Shown piece after piece: positions 9,680-19,163 of a stretch of 48,737 nt of DNA (position 1 is the stretch's first letter; each line of letters opens with the position of its first letter). The position numbers were made by a program, and so were the translations under genes. The notes under the pieces were generated by a model. That model was not told the origin of the DNA. It was given only the letters and a program-made list of their open reading frames with translations, and did not search any database. This stretch comes from Gemmatimonadota bacterium (GTDB lineage: Bacteria > Gemmatimonadota > Gemmatimonadetes > Gemmatimonadales > GWC2-71-9): the NCBI GenBank assembly GCA_022563595.1, contig JADFNB010000023.1:1-48737 (forward strand), in the 5' to 3' direction.

Positions 9680-10987
9680 GTGCTCAAGCGAGTGGCCATC
9701 GTAGCGACCCTCGTCCTGTCGCCCCTCAGCGCCCGGGCGCAGGAGATCTCGCCCACCGAGCAACGCATCGTGGACTACGTGGATGCGCATGCGGACGAAG
9801 CAATCGCCTTGCTCGCGCGGGTCGTGAACATCAACAGCGGGACGATGAACTTCGCGGGCGTACGCGAGGTCGGCGACGTCTTCCGTGCCGAGTTGGATGC
9901 GCTAGGCTTTGCAACGCGGTGGATCCCGATGGACGAGGTGCAGCGTGCCGGTCATCTGTTCGCCGAGATGGAGGGCAGGGGGCCGCGGGTGTTGTTGATC
10001 GGACACCTCGATACGGTCTTCGAGAGCGACAGTCCATTCCAGCGCTGGAAACTGCTGGACGAGAACACGGCCAGAGGACCCGGCACCGAAGACATGAAGG
10101 GCGGGAACGTGGTGATTCTGCTCGCGCTTCAGGCGCTCGACGCGGCCGGCCTGCTGGATGACATGAACATCGTCGTCGCGTTCACCGGAGACGAAGAGGA
10201 CACTTCCGACCCGCTGACCGTCGACAGGGGGGATCTCATCGACGCCGGGCGCAGGAGCGACTATGCTCTCGGGTTCGAGGGAGGTGTCGGGGGGAGCGGA
10301 ACGGCGACCGTGGCGCGACGCGGGTTCACCGATTGGACGGTACGGACTCACGGCACGCGTGCCCACTCGTCGCAGATCTTCCGGGACGATCTCGGGAGCG
10401 GCGCCATCTACGAGATCGCGCGCATCCTCAATGACTTTCGCGAGGAGCTGGGCGGCGAACAGTATCTGACGTTCAACCCCGGCGTGGTGCTCGGCGGCAC
10501 CAGCGTAGACCTGGATACGATGCAGAGTCGGGGCACCGCGTTCGGGAAGACCAACGTCATCGCCGAGAGCGCTGTGGTGATGGGAGACCTGCGCACCATC
10601 TCGTTGGATCAGCGGGAACGAGCCAAAGAGCGCATGCGCGCCATTGTAGACCGGCACCTCCCGCACACGATGGCTGCGATCACGTTTCGCGACTCGTATC
10701 CGCCGATGGCGCCGACCGACGCCAACTATGCCCTGCTGCTACGGCTCGATGAGGTGAGCCGCGACCTCGGGTTCGGGCCGGTTGAGGCCGTGGATCCCGG
10801 ACGCCGCGGTGCGGCGGATGTCTCGTTCGTCGCCGACGTGGTCGGCGCCGCGCTCGATGGACTCGGCGTCGTCGGGAGCGGCGGCCATACCGTGAACGAG
10901 ACGGTCGAGCTGGAGACGATCCCGCTGATGGCGAAACGGGCGGCGGTGTTGCTGTACCGGCTGAGTCGGGGGGAAGCTCGGAGCTAG
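9680..10987 (+). CDS. Secreted M20 family metallopeptidase (glutamate carboxypeptidase-like)
   Basis: The 435-residue protein starts at a GTG with GGAG five bases upstream and has a signal peptide (LKRVAIVATLVLSPLSARAQ). The two-zinc catalytic site is complete: IGHLDTV (His, Asp), GTEDMKGG (bridging Asp), FTGDEED (the Glu-Glu pair) and the C-terminal GGHTVNE histidine. A dimerisation lid domain lies between about residues 205 and 320. It is predicted to remove C-terminal residues such as glutamate from peptides or conjugates in the periplasm or outside the cell. It is divergent from the acyl-CoA synthetase gene and its stop shares a CTAG with the opposite-strand DUF2892 remnant. Confidence 0.88.
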   Translation: MLKRVAIVATLVLSPLSARAQEISPTEQRIVDYVDAHADEAIALLARVVNINSGTMNFAGVREVGDVFRAELDALGFATRWIPMDEVQRAGHLFAEMEGRGPRVLLIGHLDTVFESDSPFQRWKLLDENTARGPGTEDMKGGNVVILLALQALDAAGLLDDMNIVVAFTGDEEDTSDPLTVDRGDLIDAGRRSDYALGFEGGVGGSGTATVARRGFTDWTVRTHGTRAHSSQIFRDDLGSGAIYEIARILNDFREELGGEQYLTFNPGVVLGGTSVDLDTMQSRGTAFGKTNVIAESAVVMGDLRTISLDQRERAKERMRAIVDRHLPHTMAAITFRDSYPPMAPTDANYALLLRLDEVSRDLGFGPVEAVDPGRRGAADVSFVADVVGAALDGLGVVGSGGHTVNETVELETIPLMAKRAAVLLYRLSRGEARS

Positions 10988-11160
10988 TACTCCTCCGTCC
11001 CGATCCCGACCCTGCGCAGCATGGCCTCCATACCCTGCGCAGCATGCCCTCCATCAAGCACCAGCGCGTGAAGCCGGACTGCAACAGGTTCGGCACGACG
11101 AACGCCGTGAAGCGGTAACAGAGCGGATTTACCAGATACCTGAGCAGCAGTGAACCGCTC
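10984..11160 (-). pseudogene. Remnant of a DUF2892 (YgaP-type) membrane protein gene
   Basis: Directly behind arsR on the same strand, a reading frame gives RYLVNPLCYRF, TAFVVPNLLQSGFTRWC and LMEGMLRRV. These match the C-terminal half of small DUF2892 membrane proteins, whose usual pattern is a second helix, NLLQSAFTGFCPME, then a short ILRKLGV tail. The first helix is missing. After LRRV the frame is broken by a 23-bp tandem duplication (11010-11032 and 11033-11055); removing one unit restores the tail VGIGTEEY and a TAG at 10984-10986. I infer a truncated, frameshifted gene once co-transcribed with arsR, as DUF2892 genes often are. The family assignment is from memory of the pattern. Confidence 0.5.
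11010..11055. repeat. 23-bp imperfect tandem duplication
   Basis: Two adjacent 23-base units beginning CCCTGCGCAGCATG differ at two positions (11010-11032 and 11033-11055). The unit length is not a multiple of three and it shifts the frame of the DUF2892 remnant. Confidence 0.85.
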
Positions 11161-11166
11161 CAGCCT

Positions 11167-11472
11167 CTACATATCACAACTCCGAATGCAACTCAGGATG
11201 TGCGGCACCTTGGGCTCCGTGATCCGATAGTAGACATGCACACCGTCGCGCCGTGCCGCGACGATCTGTCCCCCGCGCATCTTCGCCAGGTGCTGCGACA
11301 CGATGGCCTGGGACAGGTCGAGCGCGTCTTGAATCTCCGACACGGTCGCCTCACCCTGTTCCAGGACCTCCACGATCTTCAACCGCTCCGGATGGCCCAA
11401 CATCTTGATGATGTCGGCCGCGCGGTTCAGGATCTCGGGGTCCACCGAACGGACTAGCAGTGTTCGCAACAT
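11167..11472 (-). CDS. ArsR family winged-helix transcriptional repressor
   Basis: The 101-residue protein is a full-length ArsR/SmtB-type repressor: an N-terminal helix, the fold core MLGHPERLKIVEVL, the recognition region SEIQDALDLSQAIVSQHLAKMR, the wing RDGVHVYYRI and a C-terminal helix. The end carries ILSCIRSCDM, with cysteines that could sense metal or redox state, as in ArsR members of the YgaV/BigR type linked to sulfur stress. It is preceded by a consensus promoter whose spacer is a perfect palindrome, strongly suggesting autorepression. The ATG lies six bases after the -10, so the message is probably leaderless. The gene behind it is a decayed DUF2892 remnant, so the present target may be elsewhere. 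Confidence 0.88.
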   Translation of the reverse strand: MLRTLLVRSVDPEILNRAADIIKMLGHPERLKIVEVLEQGEATVSEIQDALDLSQAIVSQHLAKMRGGQIVAARRDGVHVYYRITEPKVPHILSCIRSCDM

Positions 11473-11478
11473 GGTGAT

Positions 11479-11507
11479 AGTGTATAGCTATATAGCTATT
11501 ATGTCAA
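11479..11507 (-). promoter_or_regulatory. arsR promoter with palindromic operator in the spacer
   Basis: On the minus strand TTGACA (11502-11507) and TACACT (11479-11484) are separated by exactly 17 bases. The spacer is filled by the perfect 16-bp palindrome ATAGCTATATAGCTAT (11484-11499). Six bases separate the -10 from the ATG of arsR. A repressor dimer on the palindrome would block RNA polymerase directly. Confidence 0.8.
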
Positions 11508-11662
11508 CAAGGTCGCATGGGACCGGCCGACTGGCCGTCATCCTGAGCGAAGAGCTCGCTGCGGCGAACGTCCATGGGATGGGAACGTGAGGGACCGGCA
11601 TTCCGACAGTTGCTTACTTCAACGATTAGCCGTTCGGCGGCCGTAGCGCCGGAAGCAGCCTG
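11508..11662. other. Non-coding spacer with a dispersed-repeat-like sequence
   Basis: No gene was seen between arsR and the gyrB stop. The stretch holds GTCATCCTGAGCGAAG at 11538-11553, a string I associate with dispersed intergenic repeats in several high-GC and environmental bacterial genomes. That association is from memory and only one copy was noticed in this window. Confidence 0.3.
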
Positions 11663-13642
<1,980 letters not shown>

Positions 13643-13936
13643 CTACGCGACACTCCACATGATCCTGCGAATCTTTTTCTCCCGCTGGCCGAGCTGCTTG
13701 AGAATCTGGGGCGACATCAACTGCAACTCCTGCATCCACGCCGCCGACCTCACTCGGACGAAGAGAATACCGTCTTTGCTCACCCCCTGGGGCTCGGTGA
13801 CGCGGGCGATCTGCGGCCCGACGATAGTCGGCCAATCGTCGACCGCACTCGCCCGATCGAGCGCCGTCTTGAGGCCCTTGCGCTGGAGGTATGTTCTCAG
13901 CGCCTCGTTGAGCCCGGTGGCGTCTTTACTGCGCAA
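13643..13936 (-). CDS. dciA: DciA/DUF721 family protein, replicative helicase loader
   Basis: A 97-residue DUF721 protein. The family pattern is visible as DDWPTIVGPQIARVTEPQGV, then DGILFVRVRSAAWMQELQ and a basic end (KQLGQREKKIRRI). DciA loads or assists the replicative helicase in bacteria lacking DnaC/DnaI. I chose the TTG at 13936: it has GGAGG five bases upstream and overlaps the recF stop by 11 bases, whereas the longer frame runs 71 bases into recF. Position between recF and gyrB is typical for the family. Confidence 0.8.
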   Translation of the reverse strand: MRSKDATGLNEALRTYLQRKGLKTALDRASAVDDWPTIVGPQIARVTEPQGVSKDGILFVRVRSAAWMQELQLMSPQILKQLGQREKKIRRIMWSVA

Positions 13937-14993
13937 TCGAGCCTCCGCTGATCTGCCAGCGCGGCCGGTCGAAGAGTGCTGCCGGCACCTCGACATCGCG
14001 CGGTGCGGTGATGATCGACTGTCCTGGCAGCAGCTCCCCGATCAGCGCGAGCAATCGTTCCTGGCGGCCGGAGTCGAGTTCGGCGAACACGTCATCGAAC
14101 AGCGCAACCGGCGCGGTCCCGGTGGCGCCACGCAGCGATTCCGCCTCCAGCAGTCGTAACGCGATGGCGGCCGTGCGCTGCTGGCCCGCCGATCCGTAGT
14201 GTCGCATGTCCCGCCCACCGAGAGTCAGCTTCAGGTCGTCTCGGTGCGGGCCGACGGTTGTCATCCCACGCCGCAGGTCGCGTTCACGGGCCACCGCCAG
14301 GCTCGCCTCGAGGTCATCGCGCGCGGCGTCATGCCCGCCGTGCGGCTGATATGCCATGGCCGGTGTCATCCGTTCCCCAAGCTCAGTGCACAGCTGGGCA
14401 TATCGTTCGGCCTGCTCTTCCACCCACAGGCGCCGCCGTTCGCCGATGACCCGGGCGGCAGTGGCGAACGGTATGTCGAACGCCCAGGCCGCCTGGGCCT
14501 GGCCCCGCCGGAGCGCGGCGTTGCGCTGTCTGAGCGCGGCCCGCATTGCCGTCAACGCGCGCAGATACGCCGGCTCGCTCAGGGACAACAGGACGTCCAG
14601 ATACCGCCGCCGCCGCGCCGGCCCCGCAGCGACGATATCGCGGTCGGCCGGCGAGAGTACCACGGCCACGATGCGTCCCACCGCCTGCCCCAGCTGCTTC
14701 ACCTCCCGACCCGCGACGGTCACTTTCTTGCGCCTGCGGTGCGCGTCGAATCCCGCCGTGACCCGATCGTTCGACTCGCCAGCGAGGAAGAACCCGGCCT
14801 CGTCGAACCGCACCAACTCCCGGTCCTTCGCTCCACGAAACGACCTGAAGAGCACCAGGTAGTAGATCGCTTCGAGCAGGTTCGTCTTGCCCTGCCCGTT
14901 CTCGCCGATGATCACCACTCCACGCGACGGAAGCTCGAGATCCAGTGCGGCGAGATTGCGAAAGTTGCGTACGGTGAGCCGACTCAGTTCCAC
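13926..14993 (-). CDS. recF: DNA replication and repair protein RecF
   Basis: The 355-residue SMC-like ATPase helps load RecA at single-strand gaps with RecO and RecR. It has the Walker A motif GENGQGKTNLLEAIYYL near residue 33, the ABC-type signature YGSAGQQRTAAIALRL and the Walker B VALFDDVFAELD. The N-terminus LSRLTVRNFRNL is typical. It sits in a partial origin-type cluster (recF-dciA-gyrB), but dnaA and dnaN are absent here. Confidence 0.95.
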   Translation of the reverse strand: MELSRLTVRNFRNLAALDLELPSRGVVIIGENGQGKTNLLEAIYYLVLFRSFRGAKDRELVRFDEAGFFLAGESNDRVTAGFDAHRRRKKVTVAGREVKQLGQAVGRIVAVVLSPADRDIVAAGPARRRRYLDVLLSLSEPAYLRALTAMRAALRQRNAALRRGQAQAAWAFDIPFATAARVIGERRRLWVEEQAERYAQLCTELGERMTPAMAYQPHGGHDAARDDLEASLAVARERDLRRGMTTVGPHRDDLKLTLGGRDMRHYGSAGQQRTAAIALRLLEAESLRGATGTAPVALFDDVFAELDSGRQERLLALIGELLPGQSIITAPRDVEVPAALFDRPRWQISGGSIAQ

Positions 14994-15114
14994 GCGGCGC
15001 CGGTGTCTGGCGTAAGAAGGGCCACGATACGTCTCCTGACGTGCCGTGGCCGCGCCGCGAATGACCCGTTCGCCATTCTGAAAGATACCCCGTTAGCGGA
15101 AGTGGGTCAACGGG

Positions 15115-15519
15115 TTACGGTCCGGCCGGCGGGCGTTCGATTACCGTTACCGTAGCCTCGGTTGTGGTCGCTTGGCCGGTCAGATCCGTAGCCCGGGCGA
15201 CGATCGTCAGCAACTGACCCGGAACCAGGCCCGTGGGGATCGGCCAGCTCAGCACGGCGATCACCTCCACGTCGTCCCCGGTATCGATATCCTGCGCCGG
15301 GCCCAAGGTGTCATCTCCGGTGAAGCTCACGATCAGAGTCTTCAACCCGTTGGGATCCGTCGCCACGATGAGGATCGGCAGTGTGTCCGGACTGAACACC
15401 GTGCTGCCCTGCCGGACCTCAATGCTCACCGAGGGAGGCCCGGGCCGCAGCCGATCCGGCGAACAGGTCACGACCGCCCCCGCCAGAACGGCCGCCGCGA
15501 AGATCCGTCCCTTGCTCAA
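15115..15519 (-). CDS. Small exported protein, possible lipoprotein with an Ig-like domain
   Basis: With the TTG start at 15519 the protein has 134 residues: a signal segment (KGRIFAAAVLAGAVVTC) and a beta-rich body with VSIEVRQG, LTIVARATDLTGQATT and TVTVIERPP, resembling an Ig-like or cadherin-like single domain. The cysteine after AVVT may be a weak lipobox. The TTG has AAGGAG seven bases upstream and overlaps the stop of ogt as TTGA, which decided the start. Function unknown. Confidence 0.6.
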   Translation of the reverse strand: MSKGRIFAAAVLAGAVVTCSPDRLRPGPPSVSIEVRQGSTVFSPDTLPILIVATDPNGLKTLIVSFTGDDTLGPAQDIDTGDDVEVIAVLSWPIPTGLVPGQLLTIVARATDLTGQATTTEATVTVIERPPAGP

Positions 15520-15980
15520 GGCCACGCTCCTTCGAGTGCGAGTAGCCGCCGCTTCAGCGCCAGCCCGCCGCCATATCCGCCCAGCTTCCCTCCCGCCGCC
15601 ACCACGCGGTGGCATGGTATGACGATCGGGATGGGGTTCTTGTGGTTGGCCATACCGATGGCCCGCGCCGCGCGCGGCCGTCCAAGCGACCGCGCGATTT
15701 CACCGTAGGTCCGGGTCGCACCGTAGGGGATCCGCTCCAGTTCGTCCCAGACGGCGCGCTCGAATGCCGTGCCCGAGGGCTTCCGCGCAAACGAGAACTC
15801 CCGTCGGTCGCCGCGCAGATACTCGAGCAACTCCCGCTCGATGCGACGCTCGAACGCACCCTCCGCCGCTCGCTTCGCTCGGCCGTTCAGGTGAATCGCG
15901 CTCACTGCCTCGCCGTCGGTCTCGATGGCTAGACGGACCGCGCCGGAGATGACACTGAACGGTGTCGGCCGGTGGCTCAC
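15516..15980 (-). CDS. ogt: Methylated-DNA-[protein]-cysteine S-methyltransferase
   Basis: The 154-residue suicide repair protein takes alkyl groups from O6-alkylguanine onto its own cysteine. The active-site motif IPIVIPCHRVVAAGG and the preceding helix-turn-helix (YGEIARSLGRPRAARAIGMANHKNP) are complete, as is the GGYGGGLALKRRLLALEG end. The start GTG overlaps, as GTGA, the stop of the decayed enoyl-CoA hydratase gene upstream, so it was probably co-translated with that gene. Confidence 0.92.
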   Translation of the reverse strand: MSHRPTPFSVISGAVRLAIETDGEAVSAIHLNGRAKRAAEGAFERRIERELLEYLRGDRREFSFARKPSGTAFERAVWDELERIPYGATRTYGEIARSLGRPRAARAIGMANHKNPIPIVIPCHRVVAAGGKLGGYGGGLALKRRLLALEGAWP

Positions 15981-16177
15981 GTGCCGGTGAACTCCGCTTC
16001 TCTCCTCTCCAGGAGCGCTGCCATCCCTTCCCGCATGTCGGTTCGCTTCGAGAAGCTGACCCGCGTCGAGCGACAGCTCGAGTGCCCGGCCTTGTCCGAC
16101 GAGGCGCGGCAGGCGCTGCGTGCCGCCGCAGCCCGGGGGCCGTCGCTCACGGCGAAGAGTAGATGTTCGTATGACAT
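15977..16177 (-). pseudogene. Decayed enoyl-CoA hydratase/isomerase gene
   Basis: About 200 bases hold three pieces of one crotonase-family protein in order but in different frames. From an ATG at 16177 comes MSYEHLLFAVSDG, a typical N-terminus. A shifted frame then gives GGTQRLPRLVGQGRALEL and SLDAGQLLEANR. The frame returns to give TDMREGMAALLERREAEFTG, the usual C-terminus, ending at 15977-15979. An intact gene is about 260 codons, so two large internal deletions and frameshifts are implied. The active-site core between the N-terminus and GGTQR is gone. Confidence 0.7.
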
Positions 16178-16298
16178 ATATGAAAGATAGCAGAAGGCAC
16201 CGGGTTGCCCAATCAACGAAGCGTGCGTGATCGGGGTTCGGGCGGGCGGTGCCGGTGATCCGATAGCGGCGCGCCGGATTGAGTGGTAGAGTGAGCGA

Positions 16299-16880
16299 AT
16301 GAACCGCATCTGCGTCTTCTGCGGCTCGAGTCCCGGCGCGCGCACCGACTACGCGAGCGCGGCACGCCGGCTGGGTCGTGTGCTGGCGGCACAGCGTCTG
16401 GGTCTCGTGTACGGCGGGTCGAACGTGGGTCTCATGGCCGAGCTAGCGAACGCCGTCTTGGCTGCGGGGGGTGAGGTGATCGGTGTGATTCCCCGCTCGC
16501 TGGTCGAGCGCGAGGTGGCCCATACGGGTGTTACCGAGCTTCGCGTGGTGGACACTATGCACGAGCGCAAAGCCATGATGACCGAGCTGGCCGACGGGTT
16601 CATCGCTCTCCCCGGCGGGCTGGGCACCCTGGACGAACTGTTCGAGGTCCTCACGTGGGCCCAACTCGGGTTGCACGCGAAACCTTGCGGGCTTCTCAAC
16701 GTCGCCGGCTACTTCGATGAGCTGGCGGCCTTTCTCGATCACGCGCTGCGGGAGCGCTTCATCCGGCGCGCGCACCGCGATCTCCTGCTCGTTGGAGCGA
16801 CGCCCGAGGAGCTGCTGGGGCGGCTGCGCACCTACCAGCCGGCCCCCGAGCCGAAGTGGCTCGACAGCGGCGCATCGTAG
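16299..16880 (+). CDS. LOG family nucleoside 5'-monophosphate phosphoribohydrolase
   Basis: The 193-residue Rossmann-fold protein has the LOG signature: [20 protein letters not shown] followed by [18 protein letters not shown], plus the N-terminal [10 protein letters not shown] and [12 protein letters not shown]. Members hydrolyse the N-glycosidic bond of cytokinin riboside monophosphates or of AMP/other nucleotides; the bacterial in vivo substrate is often unknown. The ATG follows TAGAGT by six bases with no Shine-Dalgarno sequence, which may mean a leaderless message. Confidence 0.9.
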   Translation: MNRICVFCGSSPGARTDYASAARRLGRVLAAQRLGLVYGGSNVGLMAELANAVLAAGGEVIGVIPRSLVEREVAHTGVTELRVVDTMHERKAMMTELADGFIALPGGLGTLDELFEVLTWAQLGLHAKPCGLLNVAGYFDELAAFLDHALRERFIRRAHRDLLLVGATPEELLGRLRTYQPAPEPKWLDSGAS

Positions 16881-17176
16881 GGTTTCTTTGCGGCGACTGG
16901 CCTTTGCCGGTCAAGTGGTGTATATAACTGCGACGTCCGAAAACGACGTCGCTCTCCCTGGTGTATTCTAGGGACATCGGCAGTTCACCCGCTATGTGTC
17001 CCACTCGTGGCGTCCACGCACGGGGCAGTTATCGCCCGTTCGTCGCGCCCAGCCAGGAACGCGGACAACGGACCCGGGTACACTGCGTGAGTACAGGGTG
17101 ATCGTGTGCTCGTCGGGTCCCCCAATCGAGAGCAACCCTGAAATCAGCGTTTGACCCCAGACAACCTGCAGGACGC
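16881..17176 (+). promoter_or_regulatory. Long rho leader with a hairpin
   Basis: These 296 bases upstream of rho hold no convincing gene. They include GTGTATATAACTG near 16918-16930, a possible -10 region, followed at once by the hairpin GCGACGT (16930-16936) and ACGTCGC (16946-16952). A long untranslated leader would suit Rho autoregulation as known in enterobacteria; for this sequence that is an inference. Confidence 0.3.
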
Positions 17177-18313
17177 GTGACAGATCAAGAACTGCTCGGC
17201 GTGCTTGAGCTTACCGGCCGAGGTGCAGGATTCATCCGCCGCCGCCGGTCGAACTACATGCCTTCCAAGCGTGACGTCCACGTCGGTCAGAAGCTCATTC
17301 AGCGCTACGACCTCCGGACGGGTGACGAGATCGCAGGCGAAGTCGGGAGCCCTCCGGGCCGCGGCAAGAGTCCCACGGTACGCAGCATCACGTCCGTCAA
17401 CGCGCGCCCGCCCGAAGAGTGTAGCGGTCGCCCGGATTTCACGAAGCTTGGTGCCACCCATCCCAAAGAGCAGCTCGTGCTCGACTGTGGTCTGGTGCGC
17501 AACGGCCAGCCCGACCCTACCAATCGAATCATCGACCTGCTATGCCCGCTCGGTAAGGGGCAGCGTGCCATGATCGTCGCCCCGGCGAAGGCCGGAAAGA
17601 CGATGGTGCTCCAGGCTATCGCCGAAGGGATCGTGAAGAACTATCCTGACGCGACTCTGTATATCCTGCTCGTCGACGAGCGGCCGGAGGAAGTCACCGA
17701 GATGGAACTGTGCGGGTTTGGCGAGGTCGTGGCATCGAGTTTCGACTATCCCGCCGAGCGGCACATCACCGTCGCGGCACTCACGATCGCCCGCGCCCGC
17801 CGTCGGGTCGAGATGGGCCAGGACGTGGTGATAATCCTCGATTCCATAACCCGGCTCGCCCGCGCCCACAATACGGCGGAGCGGGGGACCGGCCGCACGT
17901 TGACGGGGGGCCTGGACGCCTCGTCGATGAAGGAACCGAAACGGTTCCTGGGCTCGGCGCGCAACATCGACCCGGCGAAGGGCGGTGGCTCACTCACGAT
18001 CATCGCGACCGCGCTCATCGACACGGGCTCGAAGATGGATACCGTGATCTTCGAGGAGTTCAAGGGTACGGGCAACAGCGAACTGCTACTGAGTCGTGAG
18101 CTGGCGGACCGGCGCATCTTCCCGGCCATCGACCTGAACGCCAGCTCGACCCGTCGTGAAGAGCTGCTTCTCTCCCCTGAACTGCTCGAGTTGTCGCACG
18201 CGTTGCGGAACCGGCTGGCCCACCAGTCACCCGTCGATGCGATGAACGATCTCATCTTGTTGATGCGGCGTTCCGATAGCAATGAGGAGCTGACCAAACA
18301 GGGCATTGTATGA
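17177..18313 (+). CDS. rho: Transcription termination factor Rho
   Basis: The 378-residue hexameric RNA helicase ends transcription at Rho-dependent sites. An OB-fold RNA-binding domain is at the start (GRGAGFIRRRRSNYMPSKRDVHV). The ATPase domain has the Walker A loop APAKAGKT at about 135-142, Walker B DVVIILDSITRLARAHNT, and the Q- and R-loop regions (SLTIIATALIDTGSKMD; EEFKGTGN). It is shorter than the about 419-residue E. coli protein and lacks the N-terminal helical bundle. The GTG start has AGGA about five bases upstream. The Walker A has APAKAGKT where APPKAGKT is usual. Confidence 0.94.
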   Translation: MTDQELLGVLELTGRGAGFIRRRRSNYMPSKRDVHVGQKLIQRYDLRTGDEIAGEVGSPPGRGKSPTVRSITSVNARPPEECSGRPDFTKLGATHPKEQLVLDCGLVRNGQPDPTNRIIDLLCPLGKGQRAMIVAPAKAGKTMVLQAIAEGIVKNYPDATLYILLVDERPEEVTEMELCGFGEVVASSFDYPAERHITVAALTIARARRRVEMGQDVVIILDSITRLARAHNTAERGTGRTLTGGLDASSMKEPKRFLGSARNIDPAKGGGSLTIIATALIDTGSKMDTVIFEEFKGTGNSELLLSRELADRRIFPAIDLNASSTRREELLLSPELLELSHALRNRLAHQSPVDAMNDLILLMRRSDSNEELTKQGIV

Positions 18314-18420
18314 CCTAGGGCCGGCCGCGCCGGTCGTTAGTCCGGTTCGAGCCGTGCACGGGAACCACGGCCCGCGGGCGTGCTGGTCCCCGTGTGGGCT
18401 GCATTCGGAGGCATGTGACG

Positions 18421-18702
18421 ATGCAAGCGATCTGGAAGGGAGCCACGCTGGCAGAGAGCGACCACACGGTCGTCATCGAAGGGAATCACTACTTTCCGCC
18501 GGACTCCGTGAAGCGTGAGTACTTCGAGGCCAGCGACCATCAGACGCGGTGCCCGTGGAAAGGGTTGGCGAGCTACTACACCGTCACGGTGGACGGCGAG
18601 CGCAACGAGGCGGCGGCGTGGTACTACCCTGAACCATCGGAAGCCGCAGAGCGCATCAAGGATCACGTCGCCTTCTGGAAAGGCGTGGAAGTGGTAGCCT
18701 GA
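18421..18702 (+). CDS. DUF427 domain-containing protein
   Basis: A 93-residue single-domain DUF427 protein. The family pattern runs from GATLAESDHTVVIEGNHYFP through SDHQTRCPWKGLASYYTVTV to NEAAAWYYPEPSEAAERI and DHVAFWKGVEV. The family is widespread in high-GC bacteria and its role is unknown. The ATG at 18421 was chosen over an upstream start because homology-like sequence starts there. Confidence 0.85.
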   Translation: MQAIWKGATLAESDHTVVIEGNHYFPPDSVKREYFEASDHQTRCPWKGLASYYTVTVDGERNEAAAWYYPEPSEAAERIKDHVAFWKGVEVVA

Positions 18703-18742
18703 GCGCGCGTACCTACTCTCCGTCGTGTCCGCTGCCTGAATC

Positions 18743-19159
18743 ATGAAACCACACGGCGTGCTCGAGACTTGTGTCTACGCCACGGACCTCCAAGCCGCCG
18801 AGCGCTTCTACTCCGAAGTACTCTGCCTCGAAGTACTAGCACGCGAGCCCGGACGGCACGTCTTCTTCCGTTGCGGTCACGGTGTCTTCCTCGTGTTCAA
18901 CCCCGACCATACGGAGAGCACCGACGGTGATGTGGCGGCGCACGGCGCGCGCGGTGCAGTCCACGTGGCGTTTGCCGTATCCGAGACGGAGCTTCCCGGT
19001 TGGCGCGAACAGCTTGCGACGCACGCCGTCGCCATCGAGATGGAGGTCGCCTGGCCGCGGGGCGGACACTCGATCTATTTTCGCGATCCCGCCGCAAACT
19101 GTATCGAGCTGGCGACGCCGCGGCTCTGGGGACTAGCGGAAGAGAGCGCTAGATTCTGA
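18743..19159 (+). CDS. VOC (glyoxalase/dioxygenase) superfamily protein
   Basis: A 138-residue vicinal-oxygen-chelate fold protein with two beta-alpha-beta-beta-beta modules: LETCVYATDLQAAERFYSEV at the start and HSIYFRDPAANCIELATPRLW at the end. The position of the last metal ligand (CIELATP) fits the superfamily. Members include glyoxalases, dioxygenases and antibiotic-binding proteins; the substrate is not evident. It lies four bases before glpK and may be co-transcribed. Confidence 0.8.
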   Translation: MKPHGVLETCVYATDLQAAERFYSEVLCLEVLAREPGRHVFFRCGHGVFLVFNPDHTESTDGDVAAHGARGAVHVAFAVSETELPGWREQLATHAVAIEMEVAWPRGGHSIYFRDPAANCIELATPRLWGLAEESARF

Positions 19160-19163
19160 CCCC

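Noticed and set aside
8764-10161. Long plus-strand open frame of 465 codons across the acyl-CoA synthetase and M20 genes
   Set aside because: It lies antisense to one well-supported gene and out of frame with another, has low-complexity Arg/Gly-rich translation and no recognisable domain. Such frames are common in GC-rich DNA.
9902-10666. 254-codon minus-strand frame opposite the M20 peptidase gene
   Set aside because: Antisense shadow of a complete enzyme with all catalytic motifs on the plus strand.
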